Source: Euprymna scolopes (taxonomy: Eukaryota; Mollusca; Cephalopoda; Sepiida; Sepiolidae). From it: 27,394 bases of DNA. Each line of letters starts with the position of its first letter. The first letter of the stretch is position 1. The notes under the pieces are model-generated. The model was not told the DNA's origin and did not search any database. It worked only from the letters and a program-made list of their open reading frames with translations. The position numbers and the translations under genes are program-made. The stretch covers positions 165,875,369-165,902,762 of the forward strand of contig CM044489.1 of assembly GCA_024364805.1 (NCBI GenBank), written 5' to 3'. Positions 8,300 through 18,194 of the stretch are shown here, one piece after another.

Positions 8300-9466
8300 T
8301 TTTTCAAAATTTTTCAGGGTTGATCCTAGTTGCTCCACTAGTGTTATCTCGAGTTTCTTTCCCTTCTATATCCCTTTGAGCTCTCTGGCCAGTTTTGTGT
8401 ATTTACTCCACTTCTCTGTTTCCTTGGTATTAACCCTGTGGTCTGCTGGGAGAGTGAAATCTACGATCTGGCAGGACTTTTCTTTCTTGTTAATCTGGTC
8501 TTCTTGCTTGGATGGGTTTATTGGTGTGCACATTCATATCCCATAAGAATTTGTAACTTTCATTTTTATGTACTACTGCCGGAATGGGTTTGTACCATTT
8601 GTCTGGGTGTTCAAAATGCAGTTATTTCCATAATTCCCAGTGTATTCCCTGCCCCACTTGATCGTGCTTATTCTTATATTCTATTTGGGCTTGTTTGCAT
8701 TCATTCGTTTATTATGTGGTTTATTATTTCGTTTCTTTGTTCACATAGTCTGCATTTGCTATTTTCTTGTGTTTTGTCGATCCTTATTTGATGTGTTTGA
8801 TTCTAATAGCGTTATTTTGTGCAGCTATTGTTAGGGATTTAGTATCTCTGTTTAGGTTTGCTTTTCGCAGCCATGTCCAAGTGTTTTCGTGAGTCTACTC
8901 TTTTGGCATTCTTATGAATTATCCATGTAGTTGATTCTCTTTCTATTTTTCATTTCTCGTCTTATCGCTTGCCTCTCTGTTTTCAGTGTCTCTTGTAATT
9001 ATCTCTTCAGTGTTATGTGTTTTTCTCATTCTTTTTTCTTCTTCTTTTTTTGTCATTCACACTATTCTATACGAATTAGTCCTCTTTCTCAGTCTTTCTT
9101 TTTCACATAGAGTCGATCATGGGTGTAGTGATCATAAGTTTCCTGGTCTGATGCCACAGTTTTTCTTTGGTCTGGGGTATCTTATTAGTGACACTGCCCA
9201 TGTATATATACCTTTTATTAGGTTTCTACTATAAAGTTTAGTTTCTAGGTGTTTTCTTGTTCATCTGAACATTTTTCCATATAAAACTCCATTCGGATAT
9301 CTTGGCTGAATATTCTGGTTGTGTTGTCTAGTTCCTTCTTAGTTTTTGTAAACAGTTTCAGGTCGTCCAGGAGGCAGAACAATTTCCTAGGTGGTTCTTT
9401 CTTTCATCTGTACTCGTTAACTTGTATCCAGCTTGGCACTTTCTTGTTATTGTTAAGAGGCATCAT
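8300..9466 (-). mobile_element. LINE remnant with RT tail, zinc knuckle and restriction-like endonuclease
   Basis: Read on the - strand, pieces appear in the order expected of one protein. RT catalytic box LLDDLKLF at about 9350-9375, followed by FSQDI. Then SRNLIKGIYTWAVSLIRY (about 9190-9250), TRKLM and DRLYVKKK (about 9100-9150). Then WLRKANLN and TIAAQNN (about 8835-8875), a CRLC...H knuckle at 8700-8757, and HDQVG..IHWELW. Then RRPD at 8492-8503 and IVDFTLPADHRVNTKE near 8430-8470. RPD plus VDF is the PD-(D/E)xK signature of restriction-like endonucleases in the R2/R4/NeSL-type LINEs. Several stops and frameshifts break it, including a TGAA duplication at the last knuckle cysteine and a small deletion after RRPD. 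The 5' part is missing. Confidence 0.85.
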
Positions 9467-10918
9467 GACAAATCAATGAAAATTAAGCATGTCAAAGTAA
9501 CGAAAATATTATTTCCAATTGGAACGTGATCGACATTTTTCTTTATTTGTTTGACATTTTGATTTCCTGTTTCTATAAATTTCAATAGATAAATTAGCTG
9601 TACATATCCGGTAGTGCCCAAGTGGTGTTTTATTAGGATTTTTTTTTCTCCAATTAAAATTAACATAATTCTGTATTTGTCAATAAAGAGTTAGTTCCTT
9701 TTGAAAAAGACTGGCTTTACATATTAAATAAAAGGTTAAAGTAAGAAAGATTTGGGAAAAGAAACTTATTTTTTGTAATATCTAATTTTGACTTGCGTTT
9801 TTTTTATTGCATGTTATTTGCAGCCACCCCCAGAACTTGTCACAAGTGCAAACATTAAAGCAATCAACCTCTTAACACCGAGATATCACAGACCATTGAA
9901 TATAGAGATATTTGGACTCGTTAAAAAAGTGAATGTCCGTGTGAAAGGACAGAAACCATTAATGAAACTACTATTAAAAATACAATGTTTAAATCTCATT
10001 AAAATCACAAATAGATGTCAGTGATAAAAAATTCACTTTTTACCCACAGAGCAGATTTAGACAACGCTTTCAACTTTTTTAAAGGCTATACGGACTGGCA
10101 TCTATTCGATTTTTACAAAAACTGCATCAGTGAAACATTAACAAAACTCTAAAAGTCTATATATACACAAACGAGCTATAATTATGAAAGAGTAATTAAA
10201 AAAAACCCTGATATTTTATCATTAGATATTGACCAGTATAACAGTAAATAAATAAAGCTAGAAAGGGGAAAAATACAAATTATGTTAGAAGATCAGCAAG
10301 TTACAAGCAAGGAGAAATATAAACTAAACACATAAAAAAAAAAGTTTGTGAAAAAAATAATACTAGCCCTATTTAATTCTATACTTAGAGAGAAGAAAGG
10401 CAGTAATTTCTACTGGCAATGTTCAAAATGCCGAGATATTTAAAAAGATAGGAAAGCTAAACAGATTGGGGATAAAAACTAGGAGCCTCTGCAGGTGACC
10501 AGTCTGAAGGAATCTCCTACGAAAAATAGGTCACCAAAGGGAGATAAATGCTAGGGGATCTGTTCTACAGGAGGCAGAACAATTTCCTTGTCTGGTCAGC
10601 TTCAGTTCTCAATCAGTTCATTTCAATCCCTTCTATACATGTGAGTTTATTAAAATAAAATGTCTGTTTTAGTAGGGGAGGCCACCACATATCAAGGCCC
10701 AAAGAACACTAGAGTGTCATGTGGTTGACTTTCATTTTCAATTTGGACTGTTTTTATTTTTAAAACTAAAATTTAAGCAGATCAAGATTTCAGAAGGAGA
10801 TCGGAACACTTGTCCTGTGACAAACCACTGAAAATGCTATTTTAAACTTGTACATGATAGGCATTTTTCGTTTAACGCATAAGTGTACATGAAAACAAAC
10901 GAGTTAGATAGTAATATA
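9467..10918. other. AT-rich DNA with family C repeat; no supported gene
   Basis: An open segment at 9788-10021 follows a pyrimidine-rich stretch and an AG at 9831-9832. It resembles no protein I know, and most of it has low complexity. Dispersed family C recurs at about 10385-10535. A 21-bp stretch at 10568-10588 is identical to 9368-9388 inside the LINE remnant. Nothing else is recognised. Confidence 0.5.
10385..10535. repeat. Dispersed repeat family C, copy 2
   Basis: This matches 2480-2580 around GCAATGTTCAAAATGCCGAG, with the flanking AGAAAG and CTCCT segments in the same order. It is strongly diverged. Confidence 0.6.
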
Positions 10919-11528
10919 TCTCTACTTATATATAAAAGGCACTATATGTGTAAGTTCGCTCCCTATGGATTCCGAAATGGCTGAGTCGATTTTTTGAAAT
11001 TTTACAAAAATTTTGTGTCTGGGAATGTTCTTAGATAGGTTTTGTATCAAAATGCTTCTGATAATTATCGAAAATTGATAAAAAAAAAAAAAAAAAAGGA
11101 AATATAGAATTTGACCGAAGTTAACATCTTTGTACAGCCTAAAATCATAAGTGTATCTGAGAAGTTTTATCACCATGCAAACAGAAGGTGCTGGCGTATA
11201 AAATCAAGTTGTTGTTTTGATAAGACTGGGTTGTGTTTGAAATGAATGTTTCTATTTAGCACACAATTGGACCATGATATTGACTTTTGCCTTTCGGACT
11301 TTAATTCAAGCCAGTATATTAAAATAATTTTCTGAAATCAAAGTAGGTTCACTACAGTACAGTGTATGGGAAGGCATGTGAAGCTTCCTCCCGGTGCACT
11401 ATGATGCGTCCCCGATTAGAGCAGGCAATTGACCGATTTGATTAGAAAATGTGAAATAAAATTATTGGAAGTATGAAACATTTGTTGATCCTCATTCAAT
11501 CCTGGGCAACGTCGTGTCTCTCTGCTGG
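10919..11528 (+). mobile_element. Non-autonomous Helitron, 610 bp (copy A)
   Basis: The left end is TCTCTACTTATATATAAAAG preceded by A. The right end is CTGG (11525-11528) followed by T. This fits Helitron insertion between A and T, a 5' TC and a 3' CTRR. A decayed hairpin (CCTGGGCAACGTCGTG) lies about 9 bp before the 3' end, where Helitrons carry a GC-rich stem-loop. A second copy lies inverted at 20039-20690, with matched blocks such as TAGGTTTTGTATCA, GAGAAGTTTTAT, TTTAATTCAAGCCA, GCTTCCTCCCGGT and GAGCAGGCAATT. No Rep/helicase is encoded, so the element would have depended on an autonomous partner. Confidence 0.82.
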
Positions 11529-12519
11529 TTATTTATATAAAAATACATATTTACCACTTTGCTAGGAGATTAGACACAAACTCGGGTGTGGTTTGGAGAA
11601 TCCAGCACACTAGGATAAGCATACTCTGGCCTATGAAAATGCCCGAGCAGCCCCGTCGGCATTCCCCAGTTAGACAGAGACACAAGAAATATAGTTTTTG
11701 TGTCTCTGTCTAACTGGTAAACTACTCCCTTCTCAGCTAGAATATAAAGCCTGGGAGGATGGACCTTCTAGTATTGTACAGAAGTATATTACAGTTCGAC
11801 AGCAACAAAAGCACTGTCAAACTTCATTATTCCACTTTTTGTCATGCAGGGTTAATTATAAATAATTTAGTCTACATCTGGATAGTTTACTGTATATCTA
11901 TCTTTAGGAATTTAAGCATGCAGAAAAGTTATTGCATAGTCGACTAGAGGCTGGTATGTAATTTTCACTCAAAGGATAATTAGATAGAATGAGATGGGTG
12001 ACGAGAAGGAGAAAACGGAAAACAATTTTGCTTTCTTCTTGTCGACTCAAGTTCTATTATTATTCTGCGGTTGAGCAAAGTTTCTTGTTGGCATCCTCTG
12101 ATTTTTTTTTTTTTTGTCCTTTTTTAGTTGAAGTAAGTTGTAATGTTAACAAAGTAGGAGATTACAAAAAGCGCAATATTATTTATCTCCCTTTGTGAAA
12201 TTACAGTCTACGTATCCCAATTTGTATCACTTAACGTCGTCATAAATATTTGCATCATAATTCATTTATGACATTTGTCTTACTCAAATGATAATGCGAA
12301 TCAGAATGAAACTACTTCCGCCTTGGCCCAAGACTGTCTTAATGATTCTGGCTAAAATATCTGAGAATAACTCTTATGTTTCTTGGCATTGAAATATAGT
12401 GGAGAAAGAGAATTGTATTTTATTTATTTATTTATTTTAGTAGAGGGTTATCACTTATCGTGGCTCAAATGGCACTTGAGGATAAAGATTAATGAGTCTC
12501 AAGTGGCCGATGAGAAACC
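11529..12519. other. AT-rich DNA with one strong hairpin, otherwise unassigned
   Basis: Apart from the hairpin at 11666-11717 I see only low-complexity tracts: a T run at 12101-12115 and TTTA repeats near 12420-12437. No open frame resembles a known protein. Confidence 0.5.
11666..11717. repeat. Perfect inverted repeat, 20-bp arms, 12-nt loop
   Basis: The arm CCAGTTAGACAGAGACACAA (11666-11685) is followed by a 12-nt spacer and its exact complement at 11698-11717. The transcript of either strand would form a 20-bp hairpin without mismatch. No TSD or longer TIR is obvious. It could be a foldback element, a hairpin RNA precursor, or a recent inverted duplication. Confidence 0.95.
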
Positions 12520-12740
12520 GCTGTAATGGTGGAAATTTCATAGAATTTCATTATTTAGAACTTGTTTACATTGGACTTGAAATCAACCAAGTTATAGTCA
12601 GTTGTGAAACAACCCGGCGATATTGTTTTCCAGAGACGAGTAGCTCTAGAAAAGAAACTTTGCTTATAGTATTTTCCTTTAGTTCTAGGAGTAAAAGAAA
12701 TTGCTGACAGTATTTGTTGTAAATGTGTCTTACCTGTAGA
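12520..12740 (-). mobile_element. LINE ORF2 C-terminal remnant (CR1/jockey-like), - strand
   Basis: On the - strand the sequence reads FSRATRLWKTISPG, then DYNLVDFKSNVNKF. This matches the end-of-protein pattern of CR1/jockey-type LINEs (FxxRxxxxWNxLP ... S...FK..LDK). The + strand segment at 12860-13085 encodes the same region, and the two copies are head to head about 120 bp apart. Both are short and decayed. Confidence 0.7.
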
Positions 12741-12859
12741 AGGAAAATTATCACGTTTGCATTCGTGAGTTTCTATCAGGCATCATTAAGATAACTAATA
12801 ATATTAGAGTACTGATGAGATAGCAAGATTTTTCTCTGGATAAAGTAAGCTGCAATTTA

Positions 12860-13085
12860 TGGTCCATCCATGGAAAACATTCACAACAAATACTCACTTA
12901 ATTGAAACAACTGCCAACAACTTTCCTCATGCCCTATCTGTGCCAAAACTAATCGAAAATTTCACGAGCAGATCTTCTTCCCTAGAGCTGTACGTGTGGA
13001 GAACACAATATCGCTTGTCTGCTTCCTGGCTGACTATAACATGGTCGTTTTCAAGTCTGATGTGGACAAATTCCTATTGAGTCGT
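12860..13085 (+). mobile_element. LINE ORF2 C-terminal remnant (CR1/jockey-like), + strand
   Basis: The + frame reads FFPRAVRVENTISLV, then DYNMVVFKSDVDKFLLS. It is the counterpart of 12520-12740, with substitutions at the WNxLP position. CR1/jockey-type placement is by this terminal motif only; the clade is uncertain. Confidence 0.72.
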
Positions 13086-13469
13086 CCATTTAGATAATCT
13101 TACTCTACCCAAGTTTCCACCGCAACTGATATTGTCTTTGCACCTACTTATCCTTGAGTGATCTTTGGGCTTGATAAGTGGTGACAAGTAAAAAAAAAAG
13201 TTTAGGGCACACTAATTCTGCTGACTAAAGTAAGAGTCCCTTTTTACTTGACTCCCTACGAGGTCACAATTAGGCACAAGGTTGTTTATTTTTATGTGGG
13301 GAGATATCCAGTTCCCCCCAAAAGAGGCACACACAATTAAAATCTCAGTCCAGAAAGATTTCATCTCCTCTGATACTATAATTTGATCACTGTTAGAAGG
13401 CCAGGGAAGTGGTGATGAAGTGGACTGAACCATGAGAACAGTTTATCAGGCATGTGTGATGATGTATGA
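13086..13469. other. Unassigned AT-rich stretch
   Basis: No coding or repeat identity is seen. It separates two LINE remnants. Confidence 0.4.
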
Positions 13470-13700
13470 AGGTGAAAATTGAAGATATTTATTGGAGGAA
13501 TGATATGAGAATGATACGATGGGTTGTAATGTGGATCTTAAAGACAGACTTAGATGGCATCAAAGGTTAAATCTGCATGGTATAAGGTGATGTGTGCAGA
13601 ACCGCAGACTTTGTCGGCATGGTTACATTGAAAGAGTGGATGTGAGTGCAATTACTAGGCCAGTTGTACTGCATGATCTTTCACATATCCATTTGTGGAA
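13470..13700 (+). mobile_element. LINE ORF2 C-terminal remnant with RWxxHxxxE-type motif
   Basis: The + strand reads a MIRW-like start, NVDLKDRLRWHQRLNLHGIR, a stop, then QNRRLCRHGYIERVD. This is a decayed form of the RW(M)CxVxLKDR ... RRLRWFGHVER ending common in LINE reverse transcriptases of invertebrates. It differs from the CR1-like ends just upstream, so it is another family. Confidence 0.65.
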
Positions 13701-13808
13701 GTTTAAAGATTTTGCTTTATGAAATTCTATAAATTGGGTCGGACAGCCCGCTCACTTAAAGAGAGGCACACTTGATGAGACAAAAATTAAAATTGCCTCA
13801 GTCAAGAA

Positions 13809-13895
13809 GGACTTATACTTATAGACTTAAGGCAAAACAGACTTATACTTATAGACTTATAGGACTTATACTTATAGACTTAAGGCAAAACAGAT
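13809..13895. repeat. Tandem repeat of GACTTATACTTATAGACTTA
   Basis: Three copies of the 20-bp core occur. The first and third continue into AGGCAAAACAGA, and the middle one is shortened. This is a local duplication of a 31-bp unit. Confidence 0.9.
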
Positions 13896-14190
13896 ACTAT
13901 ATTTTGATCTTTTTCTGTAATCGTTTTTCAAAAATCTTTGGCCTAATGGTGTTCAAGTACTAAGAAATATGAGGAAAAGAGATGTTTTGAATATGATTGG
14001 ATATGAATATTCTCCCTTTCTATATGGCACTACATTTTTTCTATGTTATCAAAGATGTAAGCAGATGTAGTACAACCTTTAAAAACAGTAAATTAAACAC
14101 ACATAATACATTGTGCCCATACAACAGAAGAATGCATCGCTATTTTTTAAAAGGTAAAAATGTTATGTAGTGGTGGGTATCTATATCTGT
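13896..14190. other. Unassigned AT-rich stretch
   Basis: Nothing recognised before the SINE array. Confidence 0.4.
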
Positions 14191-14818
14191 TTCTTATCGT
14201 TGAGCACTTCGCAGTTGAAATAAATTCGGTTACTTAAGCTCGCATGTGCAGACCATCCTATAATGATTAAATCACTCTGACAAACGTTAAAAACATTTTA
14301 AAATAAATGTTTAAATTTCACCAATATTATCGTGATTAACGGTGGCCAAATCGATGTAGTTCTTGCTAATGGCGTCAGAGATGACTTCGTTGCCAGGTTC
14401 GAATCTCTCGTTAATCGTGACACCCTGCACTGATGATTCCCGAAAGGATGAAACCCTAGTGTCTGTATGTATTTCATAATTATCATAGTAAATAATTGTC
14501 AGCCCCTTTAAGAAACTCGTTTCTTATCGTTGAGCACTTTACAATTGAAATAAAGTCGGTCACTTTAGCTTGCATGTGCAGATAATCATATAATGATTAG
14601 ATCACTCTGACAGACGGTAAAACATAAATGTTTAAATTCCAACGATATTTCTCGTGATTAATGGTGGTCAAATGGAGTTGATCCTTGCTAATGGAGTCAG
14701 AAATGGCTTCGTTGCCGGGTTCGAATCTCTACTTAATCGTGACACCCTGCACTGATGATTCCCAAAAAGGTGAAACACTAGTGTCTGTAGGTATTTAATG
14801 ATTATTATAGTAAATAAT
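14191..14818 (+). mobile_element. Two tandem copies of a tRNA-derived SINE (330-bp spacing)
   Basis: Copy 1 starts at 14191 and copy 2 at 14521, both with TTCTTATCGTTGAGCACTT. Each holds a tRNA-like module. In copy 1, GATTAAC at 14334-14340 pairs exactly with GTTAATC at 14410-14416 as a 7-bp acceptor stem. An A-box-like TGGCCAAATCG follows the 5' strand, and the B box GGTTCGAATCT sits at 14396-14406. Copy 2 keeps the A-like TGGTCAAATGG and the B box. The T stem and other arms have decayed. About 150 bp precede the tRNA-like part, so the module is internal, which is unusual for a simple SINE. It could be a satellite formed from a SINE. Confidence 0.75.
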
Positions 14819-14940
14819 TATACACACACACACACACACACATATATATACGTGTCTGAATTCGTGTATCGTCTAGTGGTATATTAAGGGCGAGTGTATA
14901 TATAATATGTTTATTGACGTGTATATATATATATATATTT
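14818..14940. repeat. (AC)n and (TA)n microsatellites at the end of the SINE array
   Basis: An AC run starts at about 14821, with TA runs at about 14843-14850 and 14922-14938. They follow directly on the tail of SINE copy 2. Confidence 0.9.
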
Positions 14941-16084
14941 GATCGTCTGTATATGAATGTGCCGATTAAGCGTCTGTTTTTTTAAACAAAACATATAACA
15001 ATTATAACATTAAGTGACAACAGTCTCTGGGGTTTTCTATCAACCAATGGAGAAACATATCTGGTCCATCTTTGGTCTTGATTTGATGGATCCTTGAAAA
15101 AGCTGCAAATGAAGATTCGTACAACTCGAAGTTTTGGTGGTATTTACAGCAGCTTTATTCCGGATGCCTCCCTCCCCCATTGGACAGCTGGTCCTAGATT
15201 TTTACTATCGGCATTTTCCCCTACTTGAAGGCATTGCTGTTCTCGACTGTCTTTCTCCCTCTGACTCCGACCGCGTCTGCTAACTCTGACTCCAAACTCT
15301 TGACTAACTGATAGGTATCTTTCAAGCGCTCTCGTTAACTCCACGTGACCAAAGATATAGATTAAATAATCTACCTTCGTCACATATTTTGTTTATGTTC
15401 TAACATTCTTTTCGAAACATTTTAACATAAATAATTTCATCTGTAAATATTTATTTCGCTATGAAATATATGACATTCTAGGTTTAGAAATATTAATGAC
15501 AATCAAATAATCGTTGACCAGCATAACTTTCGGCATTGCCCGGCTAAAAAAAGAAAAAGAATATGCAAAGTATGAAACAAGGATTACATTTTCCTGTGTT
15601 GTCATTTCTGTTAGTCAATGTGTCTATGCCAAACTTTGTAAAATTTCCAAAAATGCAAATAAGCATTAAATCTAGTCTTGTTTCTCAGCCATGAAATGAT
15701 GCGAGATTTTCAAACAAAATCTTGTATTCACCACTAGATTTGAGAGCTAAACCACCTTTTGCCCAAGGGGATAACTCTGACCTGGAAACCAGTATCAAGA
15801 GAAAAGCTCTGCTCCAGACAATATATGCAATTCAAAAGCTTCTGAGAGATTTCTTTTAGAGAGAAGAATAAGTTACTTCCGAATATGTAATTTGTATGGA
15901 GACGATTGAAGAGGAAAGAGTTTAAACTGCTGATAAAAGCAAAACGCGTGGAAAAGCGATGCTATGGATAAATACATTAAATAAGCAGAACTTCTATCTA
16001 TGAATGGCCATTGCTCTAATCAAAAGGATTTTAACTATGAGAATGAAATGGTTTACTGTAATAATTGTCAACTTGTGGGAAATG
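14941..16084. other. Unassigned; one GC-richer block at about 15040-15390
   Basis: The block at 15040-15390 is less AT-rich than its surroundings and has CTGACTCCGACC-like short repeats near 15261-15295. It could be part of an unrecognised element. No frame is convincing, including the 79-residue - strand frame at 15144-15383. The rest shows nothing I can name. Confidence 0.4.
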
Positions 16085-16420
16085 ACTTCTTTCGTCGCTC
16101 ACCCCGTTTTCCATGAATGGAAACATTTCGTTCTTTGATCACGTGTAACACAGTGCAGACGCGAGTATGGCAACTCTATGCGAATTTGGTACGAGATGAC
16201 GTCACGATAAGAAAGAATGGAAAAGATTATATCAAAGAAGACGTGTATGTAGACCGGGATCACGTCAGACACAGAGAGCGGTATTCGACAGGTATGAAAG
16301 ATGGTTTCGAGATATTCGACCCACGAGCGGAGATCGCGTCAGAGAAGGACAGTTAGACGCGTCACACACGATGGCTGAGGGCGACAGAAAAAGACCTGCA
16401 AATAAATGTCGGTTGTTTCA
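16085..16420. other. CpG-containing island with a TGACGTCA site
   Basis: Against AT-rich flanks this segment has many CpGs (CGCGAG, TGCGAA, CACGAT, GAGCGG, ATCGCGTC, GACGCGTC). It also has an 8-bp-arm hairpin at about 16105-16123 and a perfect CRE-like palindrome TGACGTCA near 16198. A 79-codon frame is open at 16117-16353, rich in D/E/K/R, but I recognise no family. It could be an exon of an unknown gene, a promoter-like element or part of an old mobile element. Confidence 0.4.
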
Positions 16421-17063
16421 CTATGGAAAAAAAAGAGAGATGAGTTATTCCTTATGTCCTTTGCGACAACGTGTTTGGTCCTTAGATGTTAAAACGTGGA
16501 TCACGTTGCACACATGAATATATATACGATTAGACTAGAGATAAAGTAAAAGCATGGTCTTCATGAACACGTTCTATGAAAGCAGAAAGTCAGAGATGTA
16601 TGTATAGTTTATTATTGGGGTCAGATTATGTGTAGTTTATTATTGGGGAATCAACTCAGTCAATTAGCATACTGACGTTTGTTTGAAATAGGATTGGATA
16701 AAATAAAATAAATAATACATAAATAATAATACACGCATAAAGTTATTTTGTCGATTTTTCTATGTCAGACCCAAACAGCAATCCATATGATATATAGATA
16801 CTTGATTCAAAGTAGCCTATATTTAGTTTCTTCAACTACAAATTTAATAGCAAAACTTGAAATCTGCGAGCATGATTACATTTTATTTCACTTCAGTTAA
16901 CTAGCATTATTAGATTTACGCTGTTATTTTTCCTTGTTTCTTTAAGGACCTATTTCAACACCGGTTGTATTAATCACTACACATAGAAGCAATTATGCAG
17001 TTAAATAAAAAGACTTTCCAAATTACGTTTCGAATTATAGATGATACACAAATATCAATAACC
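16421..17063. other. AT-rich intronic DNA, nothing recognised
   Basis: A short direct repeat of TGTAGTTTATTATTGGGG-like sequence occurs near 16600 and 16630. The part from about 16960 resembles 17650-17790 (see the 50-bp repeat entry). Confidence 0.4.
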
Positions 17064-17275
17064 TTCTTTCTCATGACGTTCTTAAAATATACAGAACAAA
17101 AGATCCCCTACAATTCTTTCTCATGACGTTCTTAAAATATACAGAACAAAAGATCCCCTACAATTCTTTCTCATGACGTTCTTAAAATATACAGAACAAA
17201 AGATCCCCTACAATTCTTTCTCATGACGTTCTTAAAATATACAGAACAAAAGATCCCCTACAATTCTGTCTACAG
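17064..17275. repeat. Four identical 50-bp tandem repeats
   Basis: Units begin TTCTTTCTCATGACGTTCTT at 17064, 17114, 17164 and 17214, with no difference that I can see. A partial fifth begins at 17264. A diverged single copy lies at about 17740-17790, and the flanking AAAAAGACTTTC and ACACAAATATCAATAA blocks are shared too. The array therefore expanded inside one half of an older duplication. Confidence 0.96.
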
Positions 17276-17592
17276 CTTATTATTATTGAGTGTTTGTACA
17301 TATAATCTTTTCATTGGTACAGATTATTTGTAATTTTCCTAAGTAGATTTATGTTATAAAATAATATGACCTTATTTCTCACATTTAAATAGTAAATAAC
17401 ACATTTCTAATCTTTGTATTTAAAAATAATTAAATAAGTTGATATCGGATAAACACCTCTGTTCCATACATTTTTCATGTTTCCATTTTAAGATATATGC
17501 ACAAAATAAAACGTTTTGTTTTTATTGACGTATCTCGTTTATTTATTCAGCTAATTTTAGCTTCTAATTACACCGTTTGCCAGCCCAGTTTC

Positions 17593-17670
17593 TATTAATC
17601 ACTATTATAAACAATTGTATTAATCACTATTATAAACAATTGTATTAATCACTATTCTTATAAACAATTA
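17593..17670. repeat. 25-bp tandem repeat, three units
   Basis: TATTAATCACTATTATAAAC (+5 bp) begins at 17593, 17618 and 17643. The third unit has a 3-bp insertion. A related GTATTAATCACTA occurs once near 16968, in the matching position of the other half of the duplication. Confidence 0.93.
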
Positions 17671-17855
17671 AGAATCTGATAAAAAGACTTTCAAAATTAC
17701 GTTTTCAAGGAAAATATAAAACACAAATATCAATAATCTTCTTTCCATAACGTTCTTTTGAATATACATACCAAACTGTCTCCTACAATTCTTTGTTATA
17801 ACCTTTATTAACAGTTCTGCAGGTTTAATGTTGATTGTTCTTTTAATTATGACAG

Positions 17856-17970
17856 GTCAAAAGTCAGTGATAAAATCCAAGTGATTGACAATTTGCTTGA
17901 CAAAGTTGATGCTCTGATTGTTGCTGGAGGAATGGCATTTACCTTTCTAAAGGTGATCAATAAAATGGAA
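17856..17970 (+). CDS. PGK: Phosphoglycerate kinase, internal exon (hinge/nucleotide-binding region)
   Basis: PGK transfers phosphate between 1,3-bisphosphoglycerate and ADP in cytosolic glycolysis. This exon encodes 38 residues: [16 protein letters not shown], then [18 protein letters not shown]. It aligns without gaps to the segment after the N-domain (vertebrate AKVADKIQ ... [16 protein letters not shown]). Both lysines of the nucleotide/phosphate-binding KVxDK motif are present, and so is the GGMAFTF loop. The acceptor is a polypyrimidine-containing TTATGACAG ending at 17855; the donor is GTAAGT from 17971. The exon opens with one base of a split codon and ends in phase 0 after ME. The preceding exon is not found in this window. 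Substitutions against vertebrates (A to S, G to A, N to K) look conservative, so the gene is probably active. Confidence 0.95.
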
Positions 17971-18194
17971 GTAAGTAGTTCAAGAGAAAAATGTATTTAT
18001 GCAATTGAATGTAATCCCACGCCCTAAAAAATCCATTGATGCAATCGATAAGAATCTTTTGTTTGTTTGTTTTGCAAGCAGCCATAAATATCCAACAGTA
18101 TTTTATATCACCGTTTAGTGATAAAATCAGCCCACTTATAATCAAAAGCTATGGGCCAGATCAAACAAATGTTAAATGCATTTGGTATTGCCGG
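17971..18194. other. Start of PGK intron
   Basis: The intron runs 17971-23369 (5,399 bp). This first part shows no named element. Confidence 0.7.

Noticed and set aside
8438-8791. 117-codon + strand frame resembling a multi-pass membrane protein
   Set aside because: It is the antisense of the decayed LINE. The - strand gives ordered LINE motifs (zinc knuckle, HWELW, RRPD), and the hydrophobicity comes from the complement of lysine/asparagine-rich codons.
9788-10024. 78-codon frame after an AG, possible exon
   Set aside because: No donor site or homology supports it, and it is not a PGK segment.
14334-14416. Genuine tRNA gene
   Set aside because: The acceptor stem is intact, but the T stem does not pair and the anticodon arm is not recognisable. 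The module lies in a tandem repeat.
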